A DNA stretch of 64,000 nt. Origin: Kiritimatiellota bacterium (GTDB lineage: Bacteria > Verrucomicrobiota > Lentisphaeria > Oligosphaerales > JAADHN01). The notes under the pieces are model-generated. The model saw only the letters and a list, made by a program, of their open reading frames with translations. It did not search any database and had not been told where the DNA came from. Made by a program: the position numbers and the translations under genes. The DNA lies in the NCBI GenBank assembly GCA_013151865.1, contig JAADHN010000049.1:302-64301 (forward strand), given 5' to 3'. Position 1 is the stretch's first letter, and the number at the start of each line of letters is the position of its first letter. Below are positions 26,813 to 37,251 of this stretch, one piece after another.

Positions 26813-28252
26813 ATGACGGCAAGAGAATTGAGTGGAGGTGCAGGGCCGCGGGTGATGCCGGCGCTTGTGCTGGCCGCACTAATGATTCCTGCAGCGAGTT
26901 GGGGCGGCGGCGCGGCGGTGGACGCCGAAGCCGGGGTCGAGTTGTTTCTCCATTCGGCCGCCGAGGCCTTCATGGGTCGAGACGCGGCCAAGGTGCGCAG
27001 CTTCTTTTCCGAGAATTTTGCCGGTCCGTTCCGGATTCCGAAGATGGCGAACCTGGCGCTGAACCAGGCCATGCAGAGCGCCGAGAGCATTGATGCCGGG
27101 TTCGAGACCACGGCGGTCAAACTGGCCTCTGACCGGGCGTTCTGCCGGGTTGACCTGAACCTCGAGTTTCATTTCAGAGGCAACAACGACAAGAAGATTT
27201 CCGGCCCGTACATCATTTGGCTGGACCGGAACGGCGCCGACTGGACGATCACCGACGTCATTGCGGAAACCCGGGATTGGTCGTTGCCCGCCGGGGCCAA
27301 GACCGTGGCCTGGCCCGACGAGGCGCTGACTTTTCCGGCGCCGGAGGGCTGGGACGCCTATCCCGTGAAGTATCCCGAGGCGCGTCGAGGGGTCCATTTC
27401 GTCTCGCCTGACCTCAAGGCGATTATCGGCGTGGGTGTGATCGGCTTGCCACTGCCGGTCACGTTGACCGAGGTGGTGAACAACCAGAAGATGGTGGACA
27501 AAGTATTCAAGGGTTCGAAGTTCGTCAACCAGGCTTCGGCCCGGCTCGCCGGTTCCCCGGCGGCCGTGATTGGGATCGAGCACAATCTCGGGCCGCGCAT
27601 GGCGCGTATCCTCACCGTGATGATGATCCGCGGCCGGACGTTGTATGCGCTAACGTTGGCGGTGACCCCGCCGGAGGAATTGGACCGCTTCAAACCGGTG
27701 TTCGACCGCGTGTGCGCCGGGTTCTCCTTGACCGGTATTCCGAAAGCGGAACAGGCGCAGACCACCAGTGGGGTTGTGATCGGCGGCAAATACACAAATC
27801 CGGTCTATGGCTTCTCAGTCACCGCGCCCGCCGATTGGAAAGTGGCGCCGATGTCCGACCAGGCGGCGCGCAAGAGCGGCATGTTGTTCGGTGTGCAGTT
27901 CCGGGCGCCCAAGGGCGGAAGCTATGTGCTGGCCGCCGCCAAGAAGCTGCCGGGCCCCGTCCCGCTCGAGATGCTCCAGGACGGTCAGATGCGGGGACTT
28001 CGGGTCATAGACCCTCAAGTCACTTCTTCCGATGAGAAAACGTACAAGATCAACGGGCTTCCCGCCCGGGCCTGGACCTATACGTTCACCATGGGCAAGA
28101 AGCGCAAGCGCCGGCAACTCTTCGTCATGCAGGGAAAGCGGTTGTTTTTCTTGATTGCCGAGGCCGCCCCGCCGTCGGAGTTCGACCAGCTTTCTCCGGC
28201 CTTCACGCGTATCTTCGACAGTGTACGTTTTTCCCGAAGCGAAGCCAAATAG
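26813..28252 (+). CDS. Exported protein with NTF2-like and two PsbP-like domains
   Basis: The 479-residue product has a signal peptide (RVMPALVLAALMIPAASWGGG). Residues about 30-150 resemble an NTF2/SnoaL-type alpha-beta cone (AEAFMGRDAAKVRSFFSENF). Two units follow that each begin with a proline-rich strand and an APxxW motif, LTFPAPEGWDAYPV (about 180) and GFSVTAPADWKVAPM (about 340). These look like a duplicated PsbP/MOG1-type fold common in secreted proteins of unknown function. GGGAG precedes the ATG. No catalytic residues are apparent. I infer a periplasmic or surface location and nothing more about function. Confidence 0.6.
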   Translation: MTARELSGGAGPRVMPALVLAALMIPAASWGGGAAVDAEAGVELFLHSAAEAFMGRDAAKVRSFFSENFAGPFRIPKMANLALNQAMQSAESIDAGFETTAVKLASDRAFCRVDLNLEFHFRGNNDKKISGPYIIWLDRNGADWTITDVIAETRDWSLPAGAKTVAWPDEALTFPAPEGWDAYPVKYPEARRGVHFVSPDLKAIIGVGVIGLPLPVTLTEVVNNQKMVDKVFKGSKFVNQASARLAGSPAAVIGIEHNLGPRMARILTVMMIRGRTLYALTLAVTPPEELDRFKPVFDRVCAGFSLTGIPKAEQAQTTSGVVIGGKYTNPVYGFSVTAPADWKVAPMSDQAARKSGMLFGVQFRAPKGGSYVLAAAKKLPGPVPLEMLQDGQMRGLRVIDPQVTSSDEKTYKINGLPARAWTYTFTMGKKRKRRQLFVMQGKRLFFLIAEAAPPSEFDQLSPAFTRIFDSVRFSRSEAK

Positions 28253-28592
28253 GCGAGGTCCGCGGAGGCGCGGAGGTGTCACGAGGCGCCGGCGTTTTTT
28301 TCCGCCGGGTCGCTTCGGGGGGTGGATGAGATACCTCGGGCGCCTGTGTCGCGCGTTTTCACGGCAACCGCAGGGCGATCCGGGTCGAAATCCGAGGGTG
28401 GCGAGACGGCCGCCCGCAAGACAAGACGGGCGTGCAACATCAATTTCCATGAGAATGTGCGGTGTGGGCATGGAATGCGGCTCCCCGCGCCGAAAGCCTC
28501 CTGGAATCTTTTGCGACAGGACGTTCACACGGACCGACACATCGGAAGGCCGGTCCCACCCGGTTGGGACGGAACAGGAGACGAAGCAGGAG
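28253..28592. other. Intergenic region between two exported proteins
   Basis: It holds a hairpin of six base pairs, CCGGCG (28289-28294) and CGCCGG (28303-28308), whose loop is a T7 run. It may serve as an imperfect terminator of the upstream gene. No other feature is visible before the AGGAG at 28577. Confidence 0.35.
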
Positions 28593-31412
28593 ATGAGAAC
28601 AATCGCAGCAGTCGGCGCGGCAACAGCTTTTTTCTGTCTCACGGCGGGTGCGGCAGCTCCGGAGAAGACCCTGATCGAATGGCGGTTCGACCGAGACGGA
28701 GATCTCCGGGGGTGGGGCGTGCCGAACCACATCTCCGAGCTGCGCGCTGCCGGCGGCGCCATGAAGGGTCGGATCATGAATTGGGATCCGTTCGTGCGAG
28801 GTCCGCGGTTCCAGATTCCGGCATCGCCGTGGCAGCGGATCGACATCCGTCTCAAGACCGATTGCGGCGGCGACGCCGAGTTTTTCTGGACCAACACCAC
28901 GGAGGGCAAATACGGCGGATTTTCGCCGGGCAAGGAGAGCCACTTCACCGTGCTCGGGGACAACCAATGGCATGTGTACCGGGTGTACCCGTTTTGGCAG
29001 ACCGAAAAAAAGATCGTCCTGCTGCGTCTCGACCTGCCGCGTCCCCCGGAACAGGACTATGGCAAGAAGACGTTCGAGGTGAGCTGGATTCGTGTAGTGG
29101 ACATGGGGGAGCCCGCGGCAAGCGCCCGGACGGCCTGGCGTTTTCCCCGGGACGCAAGTGAATTCTCGCCGCTCGAGGGGGCGCGGGCACGGGCGGTTGC
29201 CGAGGGTCTGGAAATCGTCACCAGTCCCAAACCGGTCCATGGGGTTCGCAGCAGGATGTTGCGGCTTCCGGCGGCCGCGGGGTATTGGGTGTCGGTGGAG
29301 ATGTCCGTGGACCGGGGCCAGCGCGCCGTGCTGCGCTGGGCTTCTTCGGGCGCCCGGGGCGTGACGGAACGGGCTTTCCCCATCCGAGCGGACGGAAAGT
29401 TCCACACGTACAACGTGGACATGGCCGCGAGCGCAAACTGGCGGGACGACATTTACTTCATCGAATTCACTCCGTCGACGATGCCTGGCGCGCGCGCCGT
29501 GGTACGGTCGCTGATGACGGCCTCCGAGCCGCAGGGCCCCCCGGACGTGGAAATCACCTATGCCGGACTCGCGGACGCGATTAACCGTGCCGGGAAGCGG
29601 CTCAAGGTCACGGTGTACATGCTCAACCACGGCGGGGCCAACGCCGACGCGTTACGGATTTCGCAGTTGCGGCTTCCGCCGGGCGTGCGGGTGGACGAGC
29701 CGGGCGAGGCTTGGCGGAAGCTATCTGTCGCCGAACCGTTCGAACCGTTGATTCATCGGTTTCACGTGCGAGCGGATCGCCCGGTGAGCGGCGAAATGAG
29801 CGTCGCCCTGCGCGGCCCCGGTGCTCCGGCCGCGCCGTATCGGGGCCGCATCGAAGTTCTCCCCGCTGTGCACGTCCCGCGCGCGCGATACGTACCGGAA
29901 CCGCGCCCGGTCGTCTCGGACTACGAGATCGGCGCTTACTACTTTCCCGGGTGGTCGTCCGCGGTCCGCTGGGATCCGATCCTGCGCCGGGCGCCCGAGC
30001 GCAAACCCGTCCTGGGCTGGTACGACGAGGCGAACCCCGAGTGCGTGGACTGGCAGATCAAGTGGGCGGTCGAGAACGGGATCGGTTTTTTCATGGTCGA
30101 CTGGTACTGGAACGCCGGCAGCCGGCACCTCGAGCATTGGGTCAAGGCGTTCGAGAAGGCCCGTTATCGGCGTTTTCTGAAGTGGTGCGTGATGTGGGCC
30201 AATCACAACCGGCGCGGTTCCCACTCGGAAGAAGATCAGCGTGCCGTGACCCGTTATTGGCTCGCCCATTGCTTCAATATGCCCGAGTATTATCGCATCG
30301 ACGGCAAGCCCGTTGTGATCATCTGGAGCGTGGCCAACATGGACCGCGACATGGCCGGGAAGGGGGGGGCCGCGCGCCTGCTCGAAATCTCACAGGAAGA
30401 GGCCCGCAAAGCGGGTCTGGACGGCATCTACTTTATTGCGATGAAGTGGCCTGAAGCCACGGTCGATGCCGGGCTGCTGCAACGGCTCAAGGACGACGGG
30501 TTTTCGATGACGACGATCTACCACTACATGGGTCACGGGGGCAAGGCCCAGGATCCGGGCGCCTACCCGTTCGACCTGGTGGCCCGGGCCAGTTATCCTT
30601 TCTGGCGGGAGCGGCTCGAGGCCGACATTCTGCCGTTCATGCCGGCCATCTCGACGGGTTGGGACTCGCGCCCGTGGCACGGCGATCGGGCTCGGGTCGT
30701 TTACGGCCGCACCGTACCGCTCTTCCGCAGGATCTGCGAAGACGCCAAACGCTTCGCGGACGAAACGGGCATCAAGCGTCTGGCCCTCGGCCCTCTCAAC
30801 GAATGGGGTGAAGGCTCTTATATCGAGCCGTGCAAGGAATTCGGGTTCGGCATGTACGAAGCGATCCGGGACGTGTTCGGCAAGAAACCGAAAGGGGGCT
30901 GGCCCGTAAACCTGGCCCCGGCGGACGTGGGCCTGGGCCCTTACGACTTGGAGGTCGAGTCCCTCAAGAAGCGGACCGTGTGGGACTTCTCCGACGGACC
31001 CCAAGGTTGGGGACCGCTCATGGGCGTAACCGATTTCAAGGCCGGCAAAGGCGAAATCACCTGTACGACCGTGAGCCGCGATCCCGCGATCGGGACTTCG
31101 GTTGCCCGAGTGCGCGCCCGGCGCTACCCCTATGCGTTGATCCGTCTTCGTCTGGACAAGCATGCGGGCGAACCGGATGGCGCCCAGCTTTTTTGGCGTG
31201 CCTCGAGCGCGGCCATTACCGAGGGCACAAGCTATCGCTTCGAGGTCGTCAACGACGGACGCTATCACGACTACCTGTTGCCGTTGGCGGAGACCGGCCG
31301 CTGGCATGGGCGCATCACGCAATTCCGGTTCGACCCGTGCTCGAGGGCCGGCGCCAAAGTGGCGGTGGCCGAATTCAGATTGCTGGAGAAGAAACCTGCA
31401 CAGGCCCGATAG
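28593..31412 (+). CDS. Secreted GH99-like (WbsX-type) multidomain protein
   Basis: The 939-residue protein begins with a signal peptide (MRTIAAVGAATAFFCLTAGAAA). Residues about 25-190 and 200-320 look like beta-sandwich glycan-binding domains (VEWRFDRDGDLRGWG-like start). A GH99/WbsX barrel spans about 440-740: EIGAYYFPGW, WAVENGIGFFMVDWYW, VVIIWSV, AISTGWDSRPWHG, and LALGPLNEWGEGSYIEP. A further sandwich domain closes the protein, with FSDGPQGWGPLMG echoing the N-terminal domain. GH99-like proteins include endo-mannanases and polysaccharide-processing enzymes. The exported form with flanking binding domains points to degradation rather than to the O-antigen role of WbsX. Substrate unknown. 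Confidence 0.78.
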   Translation: MRTIAAVGAATAFFCLTAGAAAPEKTLIEWRFDRDGDLRGWGVPNHISELRAAGGAMKGRIMNWDPFVRGPRFQIPASPWQRIDIRLKTDCGGDAEFFWTNTTEGKYGGFSPGKESHFTVLGDNQWHVYRVYPFWQTEKKIVLLRLDLPRPPEQDYGKKTFEVSWIRVVDMGEPAASARTAWRFPRDASEFSPLEGARARAVAEGLEIVTSPKPVHGVRSRMLRLPAAAGYWVSVEMSVDRGQRAVLRWASSGARGVTERAFPIRADGKFHTYNVDMAASANWRDDIYFIEFTPSTMPGARAVVRSLMTASEPQGPPDVEITYAGLADAINRAGKRLKVTVYMLNHGGANADALRISQLRLPPGVRVDEPGEAWRKLSVAEPFEPLIHRFHVRADRPVSGEMSVALRGPGAPAAPYRGRIEVLPAVHVPRARYVPEPRPVVSDYEIGAYYFPGWSSAVRWDPILRRAPERKPVLGWYDEANPECVDWQIKWAVENGIGFFMVDWYWNAGSRHLEHWVKAFEKARYRRFLKWCVMWANHNRRGSHSEEDQRAVTRYWLAHCFNMPEYYRIDGKPVVIIWSVANMDRDMAGKGGAARLLEISQEEARKAGLDGIYFIAMKWPEATVDAGLLQRLKDDGFSMTTIYHYMGHGGKAQDPGAYPFDLVARASYPFWRERLEADILPFMPAISTGWDSRPWHGDRARVVYGRTVPLFRRICEDAKRFADETGIKRLALGPLNEWGEGSYIEPCKEFGFGMYEAIRDVFGKKPKGGWPVNLAPADVGLGPYDLEVESLKKRTVWDFSDGPQGWGPLMGVTDFKAGKGEITCTTVSRDPAIGTSVARVRARRYPYALIRLRLDKHAGEPDGAQLFWRASSAAITEGTSYRFEVVNDGRYHDYLLPLAETGRWHGRITQFRFDPCSRAGAKVAVAEFRLLEKKPAQAR

Positions 31413-31863
31413 CCGGGCCATTCGCACCCCGCCGCTCGTCCCGTCGAAGCCGGTTCGCGATGGGTCTTTGCCGCGTATTGCCGCCGAGGCCGGCCCGCAG
31501 AACCTGCCTTCAGGCGCCGGCGGCGGGCAACGGACTTCAGGCTCCCCGTCTTGATCTCGGCGGTCTCTACCGTGCACTCACTGGTTCGAGTTCGAAATTC
31601 TGGCAAGCTGGAATGCCTGTCCGGCTTCGGATCGGTCGTTTTCGGCCGGACGAGTGCGGTGAGTGCAACGTTTCAATGTTGCGCTCGTTCCGATTCGCCG
31701 GGCGTCGCAAGGGTTCGTACGACCACGCCATGCTCGAGAGATCGGCGAGACGGCGTGTCGTGGGATAAAGTTCGCGGGACCCGTCCCGGCCGATTGGGAG
31801 CGAGGCGATCGGCCGGCTCAATGGGGTTTGATTCTCCATCTCGATCCGATCCAAGCTACCACG
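31413..31863. other. Intergenic region before mnmE
   Basis: These 451 bases hold no supported gene. The mnmE frame is open through part of it, but the family sequence begins only at the ATG at 31864. Confidence 0.4.
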
Positions 31864-33246
31864 ATGCATGAATCCGTCCCACAACCCACCGCTTCGGCCG
31901 GTCCGGACACCATTGCGGCTGTTGCCACGGCCCTCGGCGGCGCCGTGGCCGTGATCCGTGTCTCGGGACCGGAAGCCGTTGTCGCCGTCCAACGTGTCTG
32001 GCGCAGTCGGACCTCGCTCGACAGGCCGCCGTTCCGGCAATTGCGCCTGGGCCGGGTACTGGACGCATCCGGGCGTCCCCTCGATCAGGCCTTGGCGGCG
32101 GCCTTCCCCGGCCCCTCCAGTTACACGGGCGAACTCATGGCCGAGGTCCATTGTCACGGTGGACCGCTTACCGCGCGCCTGGTGCTTCTCGAACTGTTCC
32201 GACATGGCGTGCGTCCCGCCGAGCCCGGCGAATTCACGCGGCGCGCCTTCCTGAACGGCAAGATGGACCTGACCCAGGCCGAGGCCGTGGCCGACCTCAT
32301 CGAGGCCCAAACCGAAATGGCCCTGCGCCTCGCCAATCGTCAGCTCGAAGGTCGACTCGGCCGGGCCGTGGACGCCCTTTACGACGACCTGCTTTTCCTG
32401 GCCGGCGAGGTCGAGGCGCGCTTGGACTTTCCCGACGAAGATTTGGACTTCCTGCCACCGGCCGAACTGGACGACCGGTTCGCCCGCACCGGGGCGGCAG
32501 TCGAGCGGCTCCTGGCCGACCGTCGGGAAGGCGAAGTGCTGCGCCGCGGCATCCGCCTCGTGCTGGCCGGACCGACCAACGTGGGCAAGTCCAGCCTTCT
32601 CAACGCGATCCTGGGCTGGGACCGGGCGATTGTCACGCAAGTTCCGGGCACGACCCGGGACACGCTTGAGGAATTGGCCCATATCCGGGGGGTCCCGGTG
32701 CGCCTGATCGATACCGCCGGGGTTCGCGAAACTCTGGACCTCGTGGAGAAAACGGGGGTCGAACGCAGTGTGGAGACCATTCGCCGGGCCGAGATTCTCC
32801 TGTGGGTCATTGACGCCACCCGACCGTACGCGGACCAAGCTTACCCGGGATTCACGCGGCGGACACCCGTGGTTCTGGTCGCCAACAAAAGCGATCTCGC
32901 CCCGGCGGCCCCCGCGGATACGCCGCCCGAATTCGGGAAACCGGTGCTCACCTGCGCCCTCACCGGGGACGGGTTCGAAGAATTGTTCGACCGGATCGAG
33001 CAGGTCGTTTGGGAACGACCCCACGCCGGGGTGCCGGAGACGGCCGTGAGCGTGCGCCACGCGGCTCTGCTCGATCATACCGTTGAATTGTTGGCCGACG
33101 CGCGTCGGCAGTGTGCCGAGGGCGCCTGGGAAAACGCCGCGGTCACCCTCCGGGCCGCAGTAAACGAGACGGGCCGAATCACCGGACGATGCTACAGTGA
33201 CGACCTGCTCGACTCGGTCTTTGCCCGGTTTTGCATCGGCAAGTGA
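31864..33246 (+). CDS. mnmE: tRNA uridine-5-carboxymethylaminomethyl(34) GTPase
   Basis: With MnmG it modifies the wobble uridine of several tRNAs. The 460-residue product has the N-terminal folate-binding domain ([39 protein letters not shown]), then a helical domain containing the G domain with GPTNVGKSS (from residue 236), GTTRDT, DTAG and NKSD. It ends with the obligatory FCIGK tail whose cysteine acts in the reaction. The helical [18 protein letters not shown] signature is intact. The start shows no strong ribosome site. Confidence 0.97.
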   Translation: MHESVPQPTASAGPDTIAAVATALGGAVAVIRVSGPEAVVAVQRVWRSRTSLDRPPFRQLRLGRVLDASGRPLDQALAAAFPGPSSYTGELMAEVHCHGGPLTARLVLLELFRHGVRPAEPGEFTRRAFLNGKMDLTQAEAVADLIEAQTEMALRLANRQLEGRLGRAVDALYDDLLFLAGEVEARLDFPDEDLDFLPPAELDDRFARTGAAVERLLADRREGEVLRRGIRLVLAGPTNVGKSSLLNAILGWDRAIVTQVPGTTRDTLEELAHIRGVPVRLIDTAGVRETLDLVEKTGVERSVETIRRAEILLWVIDATRPYADQAYPGFTRRTPVVLVANKSDLAPAAPADTPPEFGKPVLTCALTGDGFEELFDRIEQVVWERPHAGVPETAVSVRHAALLDHTVELLADARRQCAEGAWENAAVTLRAAVNETGRITGRCYSDDLLDSVFARFCIGK

Positions 33247-33482
33247 CCCCGAGAGGGCAAAACGCGACGCCGATCCGGACCTCGACGCTGGGTGGCTTTG
33301 CGTGATGGAGGGGGCCACCGGAAGCGCGACTTGTACAGTCGTGTCCGACGGCGTGCCAGGTTCCCATCGACCGTCCCGACAAACTTTGCAGCCCAGGCCC
33401 ACAGACCGTTTCTGCGAGAGTGGCCAAGCGGTTCTGTGAGTAATTGTATATCGGAACCCGTCAGACAAGGAGCAAGTGTCAC

Positions 33483-35135
33483 GTGGAAAAACTGAAGAGA
33501 ATCGAATCGTTCACCCCCCGGCGCGGTCCACTCGTGCTGGCCATCATGGACGGCGTGGGGTACGGAGTATACGCTGAGGGCGATGCGGTGCGCAGCGCTT
33601 TGACTCCGACGCTGGACTGGCTGCATGCCCACTGTCCTCATACCCGGCTCAAAGCCCACGGCACCGCCGTGGGTTTGCCCAGTGACGCCGATATGGGCAA
33701 CAGCGAGGTGGGGCATAACGCCATCGGTGCGGGGCGCGTTTTCGATCAGGGCGCACGCCTGGTGAACCGGTCCATCGCAACTGGGGCGATGTTCGAGGGT
33801 GCGGTATGGAAAGAGCTGGTCGAGAACTGCCGCCGACACCATTCCGCCTTGCATTTCATCGGCCTGTTTTCGGATGGGAACGTGCACAGCCACATCGACC
33901 ACCTGAAAGCCATGCTCCGGCAGGCGGCGCAGGAAGGGGTGCGGACGGCGCGAATTCACGCCCTGCTGGACGGGCGCGACGTGGGTGAGACCTCGGCCCT
34001 CGAGTACGTGGACCCGTTCGAGGCGTTTCTGAAAGAACTCAATGCCGAAACCGGCGTCGATTACCGAATCGCCTCCGGCGGCGGTCGGATGTTCATTACA
34101 ATGGACCGGTACCAGGCGGATTGGGAGATGGTCCGCAGAGGTTGGGAAACGCACGTGCACGGCAAGGGGCGCCAGTTTGAGAGCGCTCGCGAAGCCATCG
34201 TGACTCTGCGCAAAGAAACGGGCGCCATCGACCAAGACCTGCCCGCCTTCGTGATCGCCGAAGACGGAGAACCCGTCGGTCCCATCCGTGACGGCGACAG
34301 TGTAATCTACTTCAACTTCCGCGGCGACCGCGCGATCGAGATCACCGCCGCGTTCGAGGAAGACGATTTTTCCCATTTCGACCGAAGTCCACGCCCGAAG
34401 GTCAAGTACGCGGGCATGATGGAATACGACGGGGACTTGCACGTGCCGAAAAAGTTTCTGGTGACGCCCCCGGCCATCGACCGTACGGTGAGCGAGTATC
34501 TCTGCGCGATGAGGACGCGAATCCTGGCCATCAGCGAAACCCAGAAATACGGACATGTAACCTATTTCTTCAACGGCAACCGCTCCGGCAAGATCGACGA
34601 CGCCCTCGAGGATTACGTGGAGGTGCCATCGGACCGCGTGCCCTTCGAGGAACGGCCCTGGATGAAGGGCGCCGAAATTACCGACAAGGTGGTCGAAGCC
34701 ATCGGTTCCGGACGCTACGACTTTATCCGTCTGAATTTCCCCAATGGCGATATGGTGGGACACACGGGCGTCTACCAGGCTGCGCAGGTCGCGGTGGAGA
34801 CGGTCGATCTCTGTCTCGGGCGCCTCCGTGCAGCGATCGAAGCGGCCGGCGGCGTACTGGTCGTGTCCGCCGACCACGGCAACGCGGACGACATGTTCGA
34901 GCACGACAAGAAGACCGGCGCAGTCAGGATCGAGAACGGCATCCCCAAAGTCAAGACCTCCCACTCACTCAACCCGGTGCCGTGCCTCGTGTTCGACCCG
35001 GAGAACGGCGGCGAATATGGGCCGGAACTACGCGATGGGTTGGGCATCAGCAGCTTGGCCGCCACTTGCATGAACCTGCTCGGCTTCGAGGCGCCCGAGG
35101 ACTACGACCCCGGCGTGTTGATCTTTACGAGGTAA
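33483..35135 (+). CDS. gpmI: 2,3-bisphosphoglycerate-independent phosphoglycerate mutase
   Basis: A two-manganese glycolytic enzyme that swaps 3- and 2-phosphoglycerate through a phosphoserine. The 550-residue product starts at a GTG behind AAGGAG. LAIMDGVGYG holds the first metal aspartate (Asp23) and MGNSEVGHNAIGAG the catalytic Ser74. HALLDGRD, YFNFRGDRA and the C-terminal VVSADHGNADDM metal site are all present. The length is in the plant/bacterial iPGM range. It follows mnmE by 236 bases in the same direction but has its own ribosome site. Confidence 0.96.
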   Translation: MEKLKRIESFTPRRGPLVLAIMDGVGYGVYAEGDAVRSALTPTLDWLHAHCPHTRLKAHGTAVGLPSDADMGNSEVGHNAIGAGRVFDQGARLVNRSIATGAMFEGAVWKELVENCRRHHSALHFIGLFSDGNVHSHIDHLKAMLRQAAQEGVRTARIHALLDGRDVGETSALEYVDPFEAFLKELNAETGVDYRIASGGGRMFITMDRYQADWEMVRRGWETHVHGKGRQFESAREAIVTLRKETGAIDQDLPAFVIAEDGEPVGPIRDGDSVIYFNFRGDRAIEITAAFEEDDFSHFDRSPRPKVKYAGMMEYDGDLHVPKKFLVTPPAIDRTVSEYLCAMRTRILAISETQKYGHVTYFFNGNRSGKIDDALEDYVEVPSDRVPFEERPWMKGAEITDKVVEAIGSGRYDFIRLNFPNGDMVGHTGVYQAAQVAVETVDLCLGRLRAAIEAAGGVLVVSADHGNADDMFEHDKKTGAVRIENGIPKVKTSHSLNPVPCLVFDPENGGEYGPELRDGLGISSLAATCMNLLGFEAPEDYDPGVLIFTR

Positions 35136-35140
35136 ATGCC

Positions 35141-35161
35141 GCGGCGGACGCGGTCCGCCGC
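35141..35161. terminator. Bidirectional GC hairpin between convergent genes
   Basis: GCGGCGGAC (35141-35149) pairs perfectly with GTCCGCCGC (35153-35161) over a three-base loop, exactly between the gpmI stop and the fucosidase stop. No T tract follows on either side, so it may halt transcripts by structure or protect 3' ends. Confidence 0.5.
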
Positions 35162-35187
35162 CGGGGAGAAAGGGGGTCAACGGCCCA

Positions 35188-37251
35188 CTATGGGAGCATG
35201 GGCGCCTTGAAAAGGCCAATGCGGCGGAGCAGGGGGGCCCCCCGGGATTTGCGAATTTCGATACGGACCTTGGCCGCTGTCACGTCGGGTTTCACCGGCA
35301 TCAGGCGTTTGTGACCGATGGTCGTGCCGGCAGCGAGTTCGCGCCAACCGTCTGCGGTTGCAACCAGTACGGAGAAGGCTTCGACCCGCTGTCCTTTCGG
35401 AATGTATTCCTGAAGCAGGATACAGTTGAACGTGCGCGGCTCGCCCAAGTCCAGGTCGAGGGTCGCCGGGAGGTCGTCTCCGGCCGGTTCCCACCAAGTT
35501 GCGTTGCGGCCGTCCACGGCTGCATCGGCGGGGTGGGCGTTCGCCGCGGAGTTCGCCGACGCCCGCACTCCGGCGGCCAAGTCCGTACGGAAGGTCCGGT
35601 CCAGTACATTGCGGAGTTCGCGCAGCCGCCCCACGTCGTTCTCGTGAAAGAGACCGCGACGGTCCGGGGGAATATTGAGGAGAAGGACGGAATTGCGCCC
35701 CACCGACTTGTAATAGATGTCCAGTAGCTGTTTCAGCGATTTGACGTTGTCGTCCTGGGCTGCGTGATAGAACCAGCCGGGGCGGATGCTGACATCGCAC
35801 TCGGCGGGCCACCAGACGAGGTCTTTGTCCTTGCCGTGAAAAGTCCGGTTGGCCGGTTGGACGCTCCACTCGGTTTCGCGAGCGACGCCGGATTCGTTGC
35901 CGACCCAGCGCACGTCGGGTCCGCAGATGGCGATCACGGCCTTGGGCTGCAGTTTCCGCACCACGCGATAGTACGCGGCCCAGTCGTACACTTGGCGTTT
36001 TCCGTTCGGGCCTTCGCCGCACGCCCCATCGAACCAGACTTCACTGATTTCCCCGTAATTGCCGAGTAATTCGCGCAACTGGTTCACGAAGTATTGGTTG
36101 TAAACCGGCGAGTTGCCGTAGTTCGGGTTGTTCCGATCCCAGGGCGACAAGTACACGCCGAACTTGATGCCGTGTCGACGGCAGGCGTCGGACACTTCTC
36201 GGACCACATCGCCTCTGCCATTCCGCCACGGGCTGTTCTTGACGCAGTGCTCGGTGTATCGGCTGGGCCACAGGCAAAAGCCGTCGTGGTGCTTGGCCGT
36301 GAGAATGAGCAGGCGGATGCCGGCGTCTTCGAGCACGCGAGCCCATTGATCCGCGTCGAATTCGGTCGGGTTGAAAATGCTCGGGGCCTCGGTGCCCTTT
36401 CCCCATTCACGGTCGGTGAAGGTGTTTATGCCGAAATGGGCGAAGGCGATGAATTCGAGTTCCTGCCAGGTGATCTGTCGGGGGGTTGGGACGATGTTCA
36501 TGGCGACCGTTTTCCTGAGCTTGCGTTCGCGGCGCAACGAGGCCGGGAGCGGTCCGGGCGGCGTGTCTTTCCAGAGCAGAATGGTCTTGCGGGCCTCCGG
36601 GACGTGTGCGACAAAGTCGTAGAGAATCCGGCTGCCGTCCACTATACGCGGTTCGCCCCAGTTCGCATAATGCTCGCCGAGCGTATCGACGGCCAGTTCA
36701 ATCGCGACCGTTCGTCCTGCGAACTCCGCAAGCGAGATGCGGACCGGTTTCCAGACCCCCTTTGCATAGAAATCCTGCCAAACCTCCCGGCCGTTGACAA
36801 ATACACGGTAGATCACGCCCTTGGTCGAGCCGTGTCCGTCCTGCATCCCCATGAAGAAAGTGAATACCGGGGTTTTGACGGCAGCCATGTCGATGTTGGA
36901 GAAGGTTCCGATCACTCGGCCTTTGACCCCTCCTTTCCATGGAGGATGTGCAAAAATGCCTTTCTTGCGAATTCCTCCGCAGGAACACGCCGGTCGGCCC
37001 TCGAAACGTGCCCCACGGCCAATGGACTCCCGGCGAGACCCGGCCGGGGCGGGGCCTGCGGAGACCGCGAGTGCGAGACCCGCCGTCACGGTCGCGCGGC
37101 GCAGTCGCCTACCACGGCGCGACGGCGGGAGCGCCGGTCCGGGAAACGTTTCGCGCTGCAAACAGTCGGAAAGCCGAATCCGGGTCGTCCTCGACGGCGA
37201 TGGCGTTTGCCGACGGCACGAATGCCGGCCGCAAAAGAAAGGATGGTTCAT
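35188..37251 (-). CDS. Exported alpha-L-fucosidase (GH29)
   Basis: GH29 enzymes release alpha-linked L-fucose by retention. The 687-residue product, starting at 37251 behind GAGGA, has an arginine-rich signal (RRLRRATVTAGLALAVSAG) that might use Tat. It then has an NPCBM-like domain (HPPWKGGVKGRVIGTFS), the catalytic barrel from HFGINTFTDREWGKG through KHHDGFCLWPSRYTEHC, and the nucleophile Asp408 in EVWFDGACG. A C-terminal discoidin-like domain (DAAVDGRNATWWEP to FNCILLQEYIPKGQRVEAF) follows. It is likely to trim fucosylated glycans outside the cytoplasm. An NPCBM before the barrel is less common than the C-terminal binding domain. Confidence 0.9.
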   Translation of the reverse strand: MNHPFFCGRHSCRRQTPSPSRTTRIRLSDCLQRETFPGPALPPSRRGRRLRRATVTAGLALAVSAGPAPAGSRRESIGRGARFEGRPACSCGGIRKKGIFAHPPWKGGVKGRVIGTFSNIDMAAVKTPVFTFFMGMQDGHGSTKGVIYRVFVNGREVWQDFYAKGVWKPVRISLAEFAGRTVAIELAVDTLGEHYANWGEPRIVDGSRILYDFVAHVPEARKTILLWKDTPPGPLPASLRRERKLRKTVAMNIVPTPRQITWQELEFIAFAHFGINTFTDREWGKGTEAPSIFNPTEFDADQWARVLEDAGIRLLILTAKHHDGFCLWPSRYTEHCVKNSPWRNGRGDVVREVSDACRRHGIKFGVYLSPWDRNNPNYGNSPVYNQYFVNQLRELLGNYGEISEVWFDGACGEGPNGKRQVYDWAAYYRVVRKLQPKAVIAICGPDVRWVGNESGVARETEWSVQPANRTFHGKDKDLVWWPAECDVSIRPGWFYHAAQDDNVKSLKQLLDIYYKSVGRNSVLLLNIPPDRRGLFHENDVGRLRELRNVLDRTFRTDLAAGVRASANSAANAHPADAAVDGRNATWWEPAGDDLPATLDLDLGEPRTFNCILLQEYIPKGQRVEAFSVLVATADGWRELAAGTTIGHKRLMPVKPDVTAAKVRIEIRKSRGAPLLRRIGLFKAPMLP
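36718..36730 (-). repeat. Iterated 13-bp motif, exact copy
   Basis: Inside the fucosidase gene, sense strand, read as L-A-E-F-A. Two core copies lie at 35546-35556 and 35611-35621 in the same gene on the other strand. Confidence 0.65.
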
